46,611 nucleotides of DNA from DATDCV01 sp036524155 (GCA_036524155.1 DATDCV010000592.1:1-46611); one strand, 5' to 3'. Positions 8,431 through 17,812 are shown, counted from the stretch's first letter. Made by a program: numbers and translations. The notes: generated by a model not told the origin, from the sequence alone.

Positions 8431-9177
8431 TCAACCGCGCAGGGCGGCCATGAGGTGGGCCAGTTCCGCCTCGACATCCATCGGGTCGTTGACGGTTTGG
8501 CTCACGACGAAGCGAATCAGCTCGCGATATCGTTGGCGAAGGCGGTGGACGGTCACTTTGATGGTCCCGGCCGTCGTGCCCAGGCGCTGCGCGATCTGGT
8601 CGTACGTCTGCAAGTCGTTGTCGCCTTCCAGGGTCGGCATCAGTTCCTGGAAAAGTGCGGCGCGGCCGGACTCGTCAAACTCGGTCTCCAGCAGTGCCAT
8701 CGCGGAATTGAGAACTGCCACCGCCCAATGGAGATCGAAAAGCCGCTCTGGTGTGGCCGTCGATGATGGCTCGGCCGCGAAGCAGCGCTCGGCGCGCTCC
8801 AGGTCGATCGGAACCAGGTGCGCTCCGCCGCCGCGTTTCTCCGCCGCCGTGCTCCTTGCCTCCGACGCCAGGAATGTGGTGAAGCAGCCAAGCAGAAAGG
8901 ACCGAAAGCGGCCCTTCCGGGGATCCGCTTTGCGCACGAGACCCGCTTCGATCAGATGGGTGAAAAAGCCCTGAGTCAGATCCTGGGCGTCAGCGGGCTG
9001 GCGGCCCTTGCACCGCGCGAAGGCGTAGAGCGGATACCAATAGGTGCGGCAAAGCTCGGCCAGTGCCGAATCCGCCCTGGTCCCAACATCCTGCCCCGCC
9101 GCCAGGATCGCGCTCCAGTGAGTCGTCGGGAACGTGCCGGACGCGCTGGGCCTGTCTGCCAACGCGGGCTGACTCAT
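8431..9177 (-). CDS. ECF-type RNA polymerase sigma factor paired with the kinase
   Basis: This 248-residue protein has a sigma region 2 (ELCRTYWYPLYAFARCKG...DAQDLTQGFFTHLIE) and a C-terminal region 4 helix-turn-helix (YDQIAQRLGTTAGTIKVTVHRLRQRYRELI). The opening FPTTHWSAILAAG and the RGGG linker are typical of the long ECF-like family found next to Ser/Thr kinases in Verrucomicrobia and Planctomycetes. Such sigma factors are thought to be activated by phosphorylation rather than by an anti-sigma factor. The start at 9177 was chosen close to the conserved TTHW motif. The kinase ends at 9544, upstream on the same strand. Paralogous to the factor at 41820. Confidence 0.9.
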   Translation of the reverse strand: MSQPALADRPSASGTFPTTHWSAILAAGQDVGTRADSALAELCRTYWYPLYAFARCKGRQPADAQDLTQGFFTHLIEAGLVRKADPRKGRFRSFLLGCFTTFLASEARSTAAEKRGGGAHLVPIDLERAERCFAAEPSSTATPERLFDLHWAVAVLNSAMALLETEFDESGRAALFQELMPTLEGDNDLQTYDQIAQRLGTTAGTIKVTVHRLRQRYRELIRFVVSQTVNDPMDVEAELAHLMAALRG

Positions 9178-9221
9178 GAGTCCGCATAATCTCGGAAACT
9201 CATGCACCTGGCAAGGAAAGA

Positions 9222-9371
9222 TTATGGCCCAGACGGCAGCGGGCGCCTCTGGTCAGCGCCACCAGGCACGATCGAGGCAGGGCACCGGCCAATGAAACAG
9301 TGATCTTCCTCGCTCCACTCCACGTGCTTGACGCAGCGCGCGGCCTGTTCCTTGATTTGCTGGCGAGTCAT
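9222..9371 (-). CDS. Truncated HicB-like antitoxin
   Basis: This frame of 49 residues contains VKHVEWSEEDHCFIGRCP at residues 14-31, the hallmark first half of HicB-type antitoxins (WS-x-ED-x-x-F-I/V-G-x-CP). Full-length proteins continue with a GG-x-HG loop and a helix for 40-60 more residues; here the sequence passes directly to PGGADQRRPLPSGP and stops, which looks like an internal deletion joining to a normal RPLP tail. No HicA toxin is visible on either side. It lies between the kinase and the sigma factor on the same strand. It may be non-functional, or a mini-protein. Confidence 0.6.
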   Translation of the reverse strand: MTRQQIKEQAARCVKHVEWSEEDHCFIGRCPASIVPGGADQRRPLPSGP

Positions 9372-9379
9372 GTTGTCTT

Positions 9380-9397
9380 AGTATCAAACGAGTATCA
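9380..9397. promoter_or_regulatory. Direct repeat AGTATCA before the HicB-like gene
   Basis: AGTATCA occurs at 9380-9386 and again at 9391-9397, 11 bases apart, that is one helical turn, just upstream of the minus-strand start at 9371. This spacing suits a dimeric regulator such as an autoregulating antitoxin. Seen: the repeat; inferred: operator role. The rest of 9398-9543 holds no recognisable feature. Confidence 0.35.
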
Positions 9398-9543
9398 CAT
9401 GCCTATGCTCGTGTCAGCACCCTCTGGCCGCCTACTGCTGTCTTGGCTTCTGGGTAATCCGCGTGTTTGGCGGCTTCGATCCGGCTGCGGTTACAGTTCG
9501 GCCTCATCGTCGCCGCGTCCGCCTCACTACCCGTTCTGAAGAG

Positions 9544-12500
9544 TCAGCGGTTCCGTCCGTGGCGCTTCAGATAATCGGCGTGCAATTGACGAAACTGTTG
9601 CCGCTCAGTTTCTGAAAGCCAGTGATCAGCGAGCTCGATGGCGTTCGACAGTGCGAAAGCACCGCGCTCGATCCGGCCCACTTTCTCGAGTAATGCCGCG
9701 CTCCATAGCCAGAAGTAGGCATTTTGCGATCCCGCTGCCATTGCTTGCTCAATCATGTTTGCCGCACCGGCTGGATCTCCGGCCAGATCCAGATAGCTCG
9801 CCCGTGCCCACAGACCTCGGAACATGGTCGGCTGGAGGTCCATGCCCCGCCGGCTGAGCCAGTCCACGGTCGCCTGTCGATCCGGGTCGTCGGCGTGCGC
9901 CGGGGAGGCAAGCACGATGGCGGCCTGCGCGTAGAGGTCTCCCTGCTGCGGCCGGATCCAGAGCGCTTCGATAAGATCATCAAAACTCGCCTTGTCCGGA
10001 ACGGATCCTTGGTCACGACGCCGTGTGAGCAGGTGAGCCACGCTTTGGTCAGTCCGAGGGGACACATTACGCGCCGCCCGGTCGGCCAAGAACCAGTGTG
10101 CCCACCGAGACCACTCGTCGCCCGCGGGGAGTGAGAGCAATCGTGAACGGAGGGCCTGAGCAGGTTCCTGGGCGGCCCTTCCGCCTCCTGCGGGTGACTC
10201 GGCACCTCGGCCCGCCACGGCCTCAACGAGCTTCGGCAGCCAAGCGGGAGGCTCGCCAGAGTGCTTCATCAAGTCCCAGATTCGGGCGTAATGATCACCT
10301 GCCCCCGTCGCTAGTCGTCGTCCGTCGGGGCTGAACTGACACAAATACACCGGTGTTGAGTGACCGATGCTGGTCAGGAATGGCTGCGAGGCCTGAACGT
10401 CCCAAACACCAATGCGACCATCTTCACCACACAGCGCCAGCCATTGCGCGTCCGGGCTGAGAGCTGCGTCCATGACTGGAGGCCCAAAGTTGATGGACTC
10501 GGCCCGTGGCCGGCCCGTGGCAGCGTCCCACACACAGGCAACCCCGTCTCGAGAGCCGGTCGCCAGGTACTGGCCGTCGGTGCTGAAATCAACGTCCAGG
10601 ACCGCGCCGCGATGTCGCAGCGGCGGATACGACAGACGACCGGTTCTTATGTCCCATACTCGTGCCATCCCGTCCTGCGACGCTGTCGCCAGGAAACGGC
10701 CGTCCGGACTGAAGGCCAGGTCATGTATCCATTCCTCGTGCGCAAGGAGAACCGAGGCTTCCGTGCCCTCGGGCACGCGCCACAACCGAACCCTGAAATC
10801 CTCGCACACGGTGGCGACCAACCGACCATCAGGGCAAAATCCAACTCGGGTTACCGGGCTGGGGTGGGGCAAGGGAGGGCAGATTTCCCGGGCCGTGAAG
10901 GTGTCCCAGACCTTCACCTGGCCGTCGCGCGAGGCTGTCGCGATGAACTTTTCGTCGGGTGACAGCGCCCCTGAGGTTACAGGCGCGCCATGTGAGATAA
11001 TGGGGCTCACCGGCCTGCCCGTTTCAGCATCCCAAATGCCGGCGTTGCCGAGCTGGGTCATGCTGAATACATGTTTGCTATCGCCGGTCGCCGCCGCGGT
11101 GAAGACCCTGTCCTCAGCGTTCCAACGGACATGACGGATCAAGTTCCCTTGTTCCGCGTTATGGAGGAACACATCTGTACCCACCGCCAGCAACCTGCGG
11201 CCATTATCGACCCAATGCACACTGATAGGCTTGGCCCCGGTTTCCATCCTCAATGCGATGGCTTTCCCGGGCCGCACGTCCCACACGAATGCGGTTCGGT
11301 CCGAGGATGCCGTGGCGACCGAACTGCCGTCCGGGCTGAAGCAGGCCGACCACACCACATCGTCGTGGCGCAGCGCCTCCGTGAGCGGCGCGCCGTCTCG
11401 CACCGCCCAAATCCGGGCCGTGCGGTCTTCAGAAGCTGTCACAAGGCGCAACCCATCGGGGCTGAAATCGAGCGAACGCACCGTGCTAGCGTGCCGCAGT
11501 GGCGGACACTGTAGTTCGCCCTTGGCAACTTGCCAGATGCGAACCGAGCGGTCATAACTGCCCGTGGCCAGCCACCGGCCATCCGGACTGAACTGGATCA
11601 CGTTCAACGTGCCTTGGTGGCGCAGAGGCCCTGTGCGCGGCACGCCCGTGTCCGCATCCCAAATCCGCGCGGTTTTGTCCGAGGAGGCCGTGCCTACCAA
11701 GTGGCCGTCCGGGCTAAACACGGCAGCCCTCACCCAGTCCCCGTGTTGCAGCGGACCCGTGAGAGGCTTGCCGGAAGCGGTGTCCCAAACCCGTGCGGTC
11801 TTGTCATCCGCAGCCGTCAATACCCGCTTCCCGTCAGGGCTGAAGACGATGGTATTGACCCACTCTTCATGATGGAAACCGTTCCCAACCGCTTCGCCCG
11901 TGGCCGTGTCCCAAAGCCGGGCCACTCCGTCCTTGCACGCTGTCGCCAGCAATTTCCCCTCCGGGCTGAAGCGAACGAAGGTCACCCAATCGGGATGCCT
12001 CAGCGGGGCACCGTGCGGGCTCCCGGTCTCGGCGTTCCAAATTCGAGCGGTGTTATCGACACTGGCCGTGGCCACCCAGCGACCGTCCGGGCTGAATTCG
12101 GCGTAAATCGGATGAGCCCCGCCCAGAAATGCCGTCGCATTCGCAAGACTCGCCTGATGTTCAAGGGCGGGACCCAAAGCGCGGCCTGAGGGCAGGTCCC
12201 ACACCTGAGCCGCATTTCCACGAGTGGCGGTCAGCAAGCGCCGCCCATCCGGGCTGAAGCGGACGAGGCAAACCCGGTCGCGGTGGACCAGAGGTCCAAC
12301 CGTTGGCAACGCGAAGTTGCGGTGCGTCAGTTCATTCGCAATCCACTGCGCCAGCCGGGCATCCGTCGGGTTTTGCGCGGAAATCTGGCCCAACAGTGCC
12401 ACCGCATCCACGGCATGGTCGGTGTGAAACAACATCTCAATCCGCGCCACTTGCTGGCGGCGAAGATTCGCTTCCGCCTGGGCTCCCTGCTCAGTTGCCT

Positions 12501-13695
12501 CATCCGCTCTTTGAACGGCCTTCTTCCGTTCCGCGTTGATCCGCCAGAGTGCCCAAGGCGTTCCCGACAGGAGCGCCAGGGCCAGGCAAACAACCGTTCC
12601 CGACAGGCCCGCAGCCAGAGGGTTACGCTGGGCCCAATGCCACAGCCGCTGCCGGTGGGTAATTCGACGCGCCAGCACTGGTTCGCGCCGTATGAACCGC
12701 GCGAGATCGTCCGCCACGGCCACGGCTGTCGGATAGCGAGATTCGGGCGTCCGGCTTAAGGCCTTCAGACAAATCGCCTCAAGGTCAACGGGAATGTCTG
12801 GATTGATGGCGCGCGGACGGACCAGGTCAGTGTCCAGCAACAGACGCAAAACGTTGAGGGCGCTGTTGGCCGAGAACGGTGGCCTTCCCGTCAAGCAGTG
12901 GTATAGCACTGCGCCCAGGCCGTAAACGTCCACCGCAATAGTGCTCAGATGTGTGCCCGCTCCAGCCACCTCTGGGGCCATATAGTTGGGCGTCCCCAGC
13001 GCACCCTGGGTGAGGGTTAGCCCCTCCTCTTTCTCCAGCAGCTTGGCTAGGCCGAAGTCCGTCACGTGCGGGTTTCCCTCCGGGTCGAGCAAGATGTTGG
13101 CCGGTTTGAGATCGCGGTGCAGCACGCCGCGTTCATGGGCGTAGTGAACGGCCCAAGCGACCGTGACGACGAGCTCAGCGGCCCGACGCGGCGGCATCGG
13201 GCCGGTCGCCTTGAGTTCCTGCGCCAGGTTGCGACCCGCAATCAGCCGCATGCTGTAGAAGGGCTGGCCCTGGTAATTCCCCACCTCGTAAATCGGCACG
13301 ATGTTGGGATGTTCCAACACCGCGGCGGCATGCGCCTCGATTTGGAACCGTTGGGTAAAGTCACGGCTGGCCAGCGGCCCGGTGAGAATCGTCTTAACTG
13401 CCACGAGCCGATCGAGACTCACCTGCCGCGCTCGGTAGATCACGCCCATGCCGCCGCGGCCGATCTCTTCGAGCAATTCGTAATCGCCCAGGCGCCGGAC
13501 TTGCAGGAGTGGTTCGGGCTTCATGGCTCCCGGTTGGTTCCGTTCCAGCCAGGCGGTGTCCACGGGATCGGTTGTGTCCACCTCGTCCGCCACGCCAAGG
13601 CTGGTCTCGAGCAGGCAGGCGGGGCAGAGGCCGCGCATGGTGCTCGGGTTGAGCGCAGCGCCGCAGCGGCGGCAGGTTCGTGTTCCTGCAGTCAT
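9544..13695 (-). CDS. Ser/Thr protein kinase with zinc ribbon and WD40 propellers
   Basis: This 1383-residue protein starts with a small zinc ribbon (C8-x2-C11 ... C24-x2-C27), followed by a Hanks-type kinase domain with glycine loop EIGRGGMGVIY, catalytic K101, HRDLKPANILL (D195), DFG (D213) and GTPNYMAPE. A membrane segment lies near residues 365-390 (Leu/Ala-rich). The external C-terminal part carries about 16 WD40 repeats, each with FSPDG.x..LATAS.D..ARIWD; roughly two are degenerate. A short helical, TPR-like tail ends the protein. Expected role: a sensor kinase whose propellers detect a ligand or partner outside the membrane and which controls the co-located sigma factor (8431). No strong ribosome binding site precedes the ATG at 13695. 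Confidence 0.92.
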   Translation of the reverse strand: MTAGTRTCRRCGAALNPSTMRGLCPACLLETSLGVADEVDTTDPVDTAWLERNQPGAMKPEPLLQVRRLGDYELLEEIGRGGMGVIYRARQVSLDRLVAVKTILTGPLASRDFTQRFQIEAHAAAVLEHPNIVPIYEVGNYQGQPFYSMRLIAGRNLAQELKATGPMPPRRAAELVVTVAWAVHYAHERGVLHRDLKPANILLDPEGNPHVTDFGLAKLLEKEEGLTLTQGALGTPNYMAPEVAGAGTHLSTIAVDVYGLGAVLYHCLTGRPPFSANSALNVLRLLLDTDLVRPRAINPDIPVDLEAICLKALSRTPESRYPTAVAVADDLARFIRREPVLARRITHRQRLWHWAQRNPLAAGLSGTVVCLALALLSGTPWALWRINAERKKAVQRADEATEQGAQAEANLRRQQVARIEMLFHTDHAVDAVALLGQISAQNPTDARLAQWIANELTHRNFALPTVGPLVHRDRVCLVRFSPDGRRLLTATRGNAAQVWDLPSGRALGPALEHQASLANATAFLGGAHPIYAEFSPDGRWVATASVDNTARIWNAETGSPHGAPLRHPDWVTFVRFSPEGKLLATACKDGVARLWDTATGEAVGNGFHHEEWVNTIVFSPDGKRVLTAADDKTARVWDTASGKPLTGPLQHGDWVRAAVFSPDGHLVGTASSDKTARIWDADTGVPRTGPLRHQGTLNVIQFSPDGRWLATGSYDRSVRIWQVAKGELQCPPLRHASTVRSLDFSPDGLRLVTASEDRTARIWAVRDGAPLTEALRHDDVVWSACFSPDGSSVATASSDRTAFVWDVRPGKAIALRMETGAKPISVHWVDNGRRLLAVGTDVFLHNAEQGNLIRHVRWNAEDRVFTAAATGDSKHVFSMTQLGNAGIWDAETGRPVSPIISHGAPVTSGALSPDEKFIATASRDGQVKVWDTFTAREICPPLPHPSPVTRVGFCPDGRLVATVCEDFRVRLWRVPEGTEASVLLAHEEWIHDLAFSPDGRFLATASQDGMARVWDIRTGRLSYPPLRHRGAVLDVDFSTDGQYLATGSRDGVACVWDAATGRPRAESINFGPPVMDAALSPDAQWLALCGEDGRIGVWDVQASQPFLTSIGHSTPVYLCQFSPDGRRLATGAGDHYARIWDLMKHSGEPPAWLPKLVEAVAGRGAESPAGGGRAAQEPAQALRSRLLSLPAGDEWSRWAHWFLADRAARNVSPRTDQSVAHLLTRRRDQGSVPDKASFDDLIEALWIRPQQGDLYAQAAIVLASPAHADDPDRQATVDWLSRRGMDLQPTMFRGLWARASYLDLAGDPAGAANMIEQAMAAGSQNAYFWLWSAALLEKVGRIERGAFALSNAIELADHWLSETERQQFRQLHADYLKRHGRNR

Positions 13696-13780
13696 GGGAC
13701 GTTCGAGTTTAGTGGTGTGAACCGGGTGTGTCGCGCTTTTTTCATCCGATCTCCGGACCCGTAAAGGGACCAGAGGTCAC

Positions 13781-13881
13781 CACGGATGACACGGATTGCA
13801 CGGATGACACGGAAACAAAAGACCGGCCTTTGGCATGGGAATGGGGGCAAGAGAATTCAGGACACCTGTTCCTGCCCCCAT
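13781..13881. repeat. Direct repeats and hairpin in the kinase upstream region
   Basis: CACGGATGACACGGA is present twice (13781-13795 and 13799-13813). Behind it ATGGGGGCA (13841-13849) and TGCCCCCAT (13873-13881) form the arms of a hairpin around an AGGACACCTGTTCC-like centre. The gap 13696-13907 separates the kinase start from the end of the FG-GAP protein, both on the minus strand. Both units look like dispersed genomic repeats rather than a promoter. Confidence 0.6.
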
Positions 13882-13907
13882 CTTTCTGCCACCTGCCTCC
13901 GCACGTG

Positions 13908-16163
13908 TCACGGCACCTGAAGTCGGTAGAACCGCCTCGTGTTATTCGTGGCTCGGGCGTCGGTGAACTGCGTCGTACCGCCGGCGCTGGTGCGGGCCAA
14001 TAGCTTAGTCCAACTCGCTAGGTTGGTGGAGGCTTCGAGGACGTAGCGCGTGTTGGCGTCCGGTTCGGTGATCGAGAGTTGGATTCCGTTGGTGACGATC
14101 GCCGCGCCTGCGAAGGCTGGTGGCGGCCCGCCGTAATCCTGGTGCTCGACCACAGGGAGTATTTGGTCAGCGGCCAGGTTGGTTAGCGTCTGGATGATCC
14201 CCGATGGCCATTCGATGCGAACCAGTTCGGCAGTAGTGGCGTCGCCGAGACCGAAGTTGGGGCGCGGGTCATCCTGCGGCCAGGGAGCCCCTTGAATCTC
14301 GCGCATCTGCCAGATGGTCTGACCACGAATCGTCGCCCTAACGCGCACCTTGGCGCCAATTGCTGCCGCGTTGGAGGCCGTCCCTTTCAGGTTGAACTTG
14401 ATCCAGTGGTTGCTGCTGCCAAGATTGTGAAAGAGGACGTTGCCGCCTCTCGCACTGGTCACGAAGAGGTCCATGGCCCCGTCGTTATCATAATCGCCCC
14501 AGGCGCCAACCACCCAATACCCCGCGGTTGTGACAATCTCGTTAACACTGGTAAAAGTGCCGTCTCCGTTGTTGTGGAAAAGACTGTTGGGCAGACTTAT
14601 GCTCTGGCCAGAGACTATCACTACGTCGAGCCAACCGTCATTGTCATAGTCGGCCCACGAGGCATAGCCTCCGGGACCGAAGTCGAAGCCTTGGACAAAG
14701 TCATTTGGGTAGTCGTTGCGGAACAAGTACGACGGATGCGAACCGGCTCCAAACCCGCCAACAAGCAGCAGGTCCAGATCGCCGTCATTGTCATAGTCGC
14801 CCCACGCGGGGTTCAGTTTAGGCGGCGTCGCCGGCGTAACCGCATTCGTCAATTGGACAAATTTCCCATTCCCTTGGTTTTGAAAGAAGAATGTAAGACG
14901 ATTCGGATTTACGTCGATTAGATCCAGGTTCCCGTCGTTGTTGTAATCGGCCCACGCGCTCGAGTTCGAATTATCGGTCTGCGCCGTGACAACTGGCGAA
15001 TCCACCACTTGTTCAAACATGCAATCCGGCTTTCCCCTCAACAGCCGGTTAGTTCTTATGGTAGGCCACCCTGAAGCTATAAGAATCGACAACTGGCGAT
15101 GGTCAAGGAAGCCATCGTTGTCGTAATCACCCCAGGGCCCGCCCCAGCCAAAAGTCCGTGCCGTTAGGGCACCTGCCGGGACCGAAACCAGCTTCCCGTT
15201 CCCCTGATTCAGATACAGCCGGGGGGCGACCGAGGATGATGCATTTAGTGGAAACCGGGCAACGAACAAGTCAAGCAGCCCATCATTGTTGACATCAATC
15301 CATGCCGAGCTGTAACAGAGCGCTACATCCCCGGCCACTTCGCCGACGTCGTTGGTGGTCATCTGGGTGAACGGTCTCGCGCCGGCGTTCAAGCCGTTGT
15401 TTCGGTAGAGGAAGCTTCTGGATGGCCCCCCTCCGGACAGATCCGCATTGCTTACAAACAAATCCTGGTAGCCATCGCCGTTGTAGTCACCCCAAGCGAC
15501 CGCCCATGAATAACAGTTTTGATTGGTCCAGCCCGGTTGCAGAACACTCTCGAAATGTGGGGGATGTACCGTCAGCTTAACGACGCGGCTGGTGACCGAA
15601 CCGCACATATTGGCCACGACCACGTCGTAATCGCCCGCGTCTGCCGTCTGCAGGTTGGTCAGGACAATCGAAAATCGAGTTTGACTCGAAATGGAAGACC
15701 CATTTAGCCGCCACTGGTAGGTGAGCGGCTGCGTGCCGGTCGCAACGACCCGATTGCCCACACTCCCCCCCAGTAGTCCATCCGGCCAGTTTGTGGGCTG
15801 GCCGGAGGCCGAAATCAAGGGTGGCATAGCCAGATAGAGACGAGGATAGCTGCTAGTAACAGCGCCTTCGAGGTTGGTGATAATCACTCGGTAATCCGCG
15901 ACGTCGGCTAGTTGCACGTTCGTTATGACCAGCGTCTCTGTGGTACCCCCAGGGAAAGCGGTGAAATCCAAGAAATTGGGCGCTTTCTGCCATTGGTAAG
16001 CCAGCGGCGCCGCGCCAGTCGCCCCCACGTTGAAGTGCGCGTCCGTCCCGACGCAGACGGTCAAGTTGGTGGGTTGAACAGTGATGACCGGGGCCTGGCC
16101 CAGGCCAGTGCCGGCGGTGGCCAGGAGCATCCCGGCCGCGAGCAGGTGTAGTTTTGTTTTCAT
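13908..16163 (-). CDS. Secreted Ig-like / FG-GAP / ASPIC-UnbV protein
   Basis: This 751-residue protein has a Sec signal peptide (MKTKLHLLAAGMLLATAGTG), two Ig-like domains (PLAYQWQKAP near residue 60 and PLTYQWRLNG near 165), and a propeller of FG-GAP/VCBS repeats carrying calcium-type loops WGDYDNDGDLDLLLVGG, WADYNNDGNLDLIDVN and similar, about eight in all. An ASPIC/UnbV-like domain follows (IGAKVRVRATIRG ... IEWPSGIIQTL). The last 50 residues (YVLEASTNLASWTKL ... RRFYRLQVP) are a C-terminal module common on secreted verrucomicrobial proteins. The start at 16163 has an AAGGGAAAG ribosome binding site. The role is extracellular or cell-surface, possibly adhesion; no catalytic site is seen. 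Confidence 0.87.
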   Translation of the reverse strand: MKTKLHLLAAGMLLATAGTGLGQAPVITVQPTNLTVCVGTDAHFNVGATGAAPLAYQWQKAPNFLDFTAFPGGTTETLVITNVQLADVADYRVIITNLEGAVTSSYPRLYLAMPPLISASGQPTNWPDGLLGGSVGNRVVATGTQPLTYQWRLNGSSISSQTRFSIVLTNLQTADAGDYDVVVANMCGSVTSRVVKLTVHPPHFESVLQPGWTNQNCYSWAVAWGDYNGDGYQDLFVSNADLSGGGPSRSFLYRNNGLNAGARPFTQMTTNDVGEVAGDVALCYSSAWIDVNNDGLLDLFVARFPLNASSSVAPRLYLNQGNGKLVSVPAGALTARTFGWGGPWGDYDNDGFLDHRQLSILIASGWPTIRTNRLLRGKPDCMFEQVVDSPVVTAQTDNSNSSAWADYNNDGNLDLIDVNPNRLTFFFQNQGNGKFVQLTNAVTPATPPKLNPAWGDYDNDGDLDLLLVGGFGAGSHPSYLFRNDYPNDFVQGFDFGPGGYASWADYDNDGWLDVVIVSGQSISLPNSLFHNNGDGTFTSVNEIVTTAGYWVVGAWGDYDNDGAMDLFVTSARGGNVLFHNLGSSNHWIKFNLKGTASNAAAIGAKVRVRATIRGQTIWQMREIQGAPWPQDDPRPNFGLGDATTAELVRIEWPSGIIQTLTNLAADQILPVVEHQDYGGPPPAFAGAAIVTNGIQLSITEPDANTRYVLEASTNLASWTKLLARTSAGGTTQFTDARATNNTRRFYRLQVP

Positions 16164-16466
16164 CTTTCCCTTTCTTTGTGGATGCCGCGGTGCGGCTTTC
16201 CTGACTTCGTTTGCTGATGTTCGATCCCGCTGCTGTGGGCCAAACCGCTCCGGCTGGTCCACGACGCGAGCACGTTTTCGGGCCCCTAACCTGGAACGAC
16301 GAGGCCTTTTACCCCTTTCTCTGCAGAAGAAGGGAAAAGGTTAACAAAGAATCTTCAAAATTCGTGCAGCGTCGCCGGAACGGCTCGGGTGGCGTGGGAA
16401 CGAGATCGGTGGCGGGGAAGGCAGGCGCACTCTCCCAAGCGCGGCAAAGCCGCAACCTAATCGGTA

Positions 16467-16532
16467 GGGACGACTTCCACGTCGTCCCCAATTAATGGAG
16501 GAACCTGGTTTGGGGCGACGTGGAAGTCGCCC
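16467..16532. repeat. Pair of inverted palindromes, family C
   Basis: GGGACGAC...GTCGTCCC (16467-16488) and GGGGCGAC...GTCGCCC (16512-16532) are palindromes around a TTCCAC/GTGGAA centre and lie in opposite orientation. They share their architecture with family B but have a different stem. The gap 16164-16617 between the divergent secreted-protein and membrane-protein genes holds nothing else recognisable. Confidence 0.75.
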
Positions 16533-16617
16533 ACCGGCGGTTAGATGCCGGCCCGCCGGATTTGTTTGAAAGAGCCGCCACGCAATGAGGTCTATCGAAT
16601 AGACCGAGCGTCATAAT

Positions 16618-17373
16618 ATGGAAACTACTCTTCTGCGCCAAATTCGGTTCCTCCAGGCCTGCGTGCTGGTGTTGCTTGTTGCAACCGCGCTGCTGGCAAT
16701 CAATTGCTTCTTCCCGCTGTTGCCGCAGCAGCGATTCAAAGTGCTGAACGCTGAGCGGATTAACATCCGTGAAAAGAACGGCATCCTTAAGGCCGCGCTG
16801 TCGAACTCGGCGGGGTTCAACGAAGGCCAGCGCCGCGAGCAGGGCGGGGCCCGGTTTTCCGGCCTGATGTTTTACAACGAGGAAGGGCAGGAGACGGGCG
16901 GTCTGGTGTACCTCGGGAAGACCATTCCCGGCGGGCAGGACGCGGACGTGAGCCTCACTTTCGACCAGTACAATCAGGACCAGGTGGTTTACCTCCACCA
17001 CGAGGAACACCAGGACACGAATGGGCTCAGCATCGAGGATGGGCTGACGCTGATCGCCCGTCCGGATTGGAAGGGGGTGAAGGAAGAGTACGCGATTTAC
17101 GCTCGGATGGACAAACTCAAGGGTGAGGAACGGGAAGCCCTGAAACTAAAATCGCTGCAGGAGGGCAAAATCGGCACGCGCCGGGCATTTTTCGGAGTCC
17201 GGCGAGGAACAAAAGACCGCGAGGCTTACGACGACACGGGTTTGTTCCTCAAGAACAAGTGGGGGCGGGACGCCATCAAACTTTACGTGGACAACAATAA
17301 CAAGCCCCACTTTGAGATCTACGATCCGCTCGGCAACTCCATGGTATATGAGTTGAAGCTGCCTCAGCCGTAG
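16618..17373 (+). CDS. Conserved membrane-anchored protein of unknown function
   Basis: This 251-residue protein has one N-terminal membrane segment (ACVLVLLVATALLAINCFF, about residues 14-32) and a soluble remainder rich in beta strands, with phrases FKVLNAERINIREKNGILKAALSN, GLMFYNEEGQETGGLVYLG and GLFLKNKWGRDAIKLYVDNNNKPHFEIYDPLG. I recognise this combination as a conserved hypothetical type but know no function. The frame is well defined, with ATG immediately after a weak AATATG context. It is convergent with the large secreted protein ending at 17920. Confidence 0.75.
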   Translation: METTLLRQIRFLQACVLVLLVATALLAINCFFPLLPQQRFKVLNAERINIREKNGILKAALSNSAGFNEGQRREQGGARFSGLMFYNEEGQETGGLVYLGKTIPGGQDADVSLTFDQYNQDQVVYLHHEEHQDTNGLSIEDGLTLIARPDWKGVKEEYAIYARMDKLKGEEREALKLKSLQEGKIGTRRAFFGVRRGTKDREAYDDTGLFLKNKWGRDAIKLYVDNNNKPHFEIYDPLGNSMVYELKLPQP

Positions 17374-17385
17374 CCCGAACAGTAT

Positions 17386-17812
17386 AGCGACTGTAGGCGC
17401 CGACGTAAGGAGATTTCGATCCGCAAAAAGCAGCGGCATGGCGCCAATGAACCGGTGCCTCTCATTAGCAGCCCAGTACCTGTGCCTGGCCGGATGGTGA
17501 GGACCGGAGCGCCGACTTGCAGTCGGCTTAGAACGCGACCATGATAGCGCATCCACTATTTGACCACGGTGTAAGCCGACTGCAAGTCGGCGCTCCGACC
17601 TGGTACCGTTCATTGGGAGGCGAAAACAACCGGGTCTGCCAGCGTTTCGCCTGCCAACGACCGGTAGGGACGCGTTCCACCGCGTCCCCGTTCTTTCGGT
17701 TGGCTTTCAGCGAGTTTGGGACGCGGTGGAACGCGTCCCTACCGGTCGCGGGTCGCTTGCCACTTCAGCAGCAGCTCCGATTCTCCTTGCGTCGGCGCCT
17801 ACAATCTGTACC
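17386..17812. repeat. Nested inverted-repeat region between convergent genes
   Basis: Three nested inverted pairs are visible. Outer arms: TGTAGGCGCCGACGTAAGGAG near 17394-17414 and its complement around 17781-17803. Middle: GCCGACTTGCAGTCGGC (17511-17527) and GCCGACTGCAAGTCGGC (17575-17591). Inner: family B palindromes at 17667-17688 and 17718-17739. The region contains no gene. Each short element is itself palindromic, so the whole region could extrude or fold as a branched structure. Confidence 0.75.
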
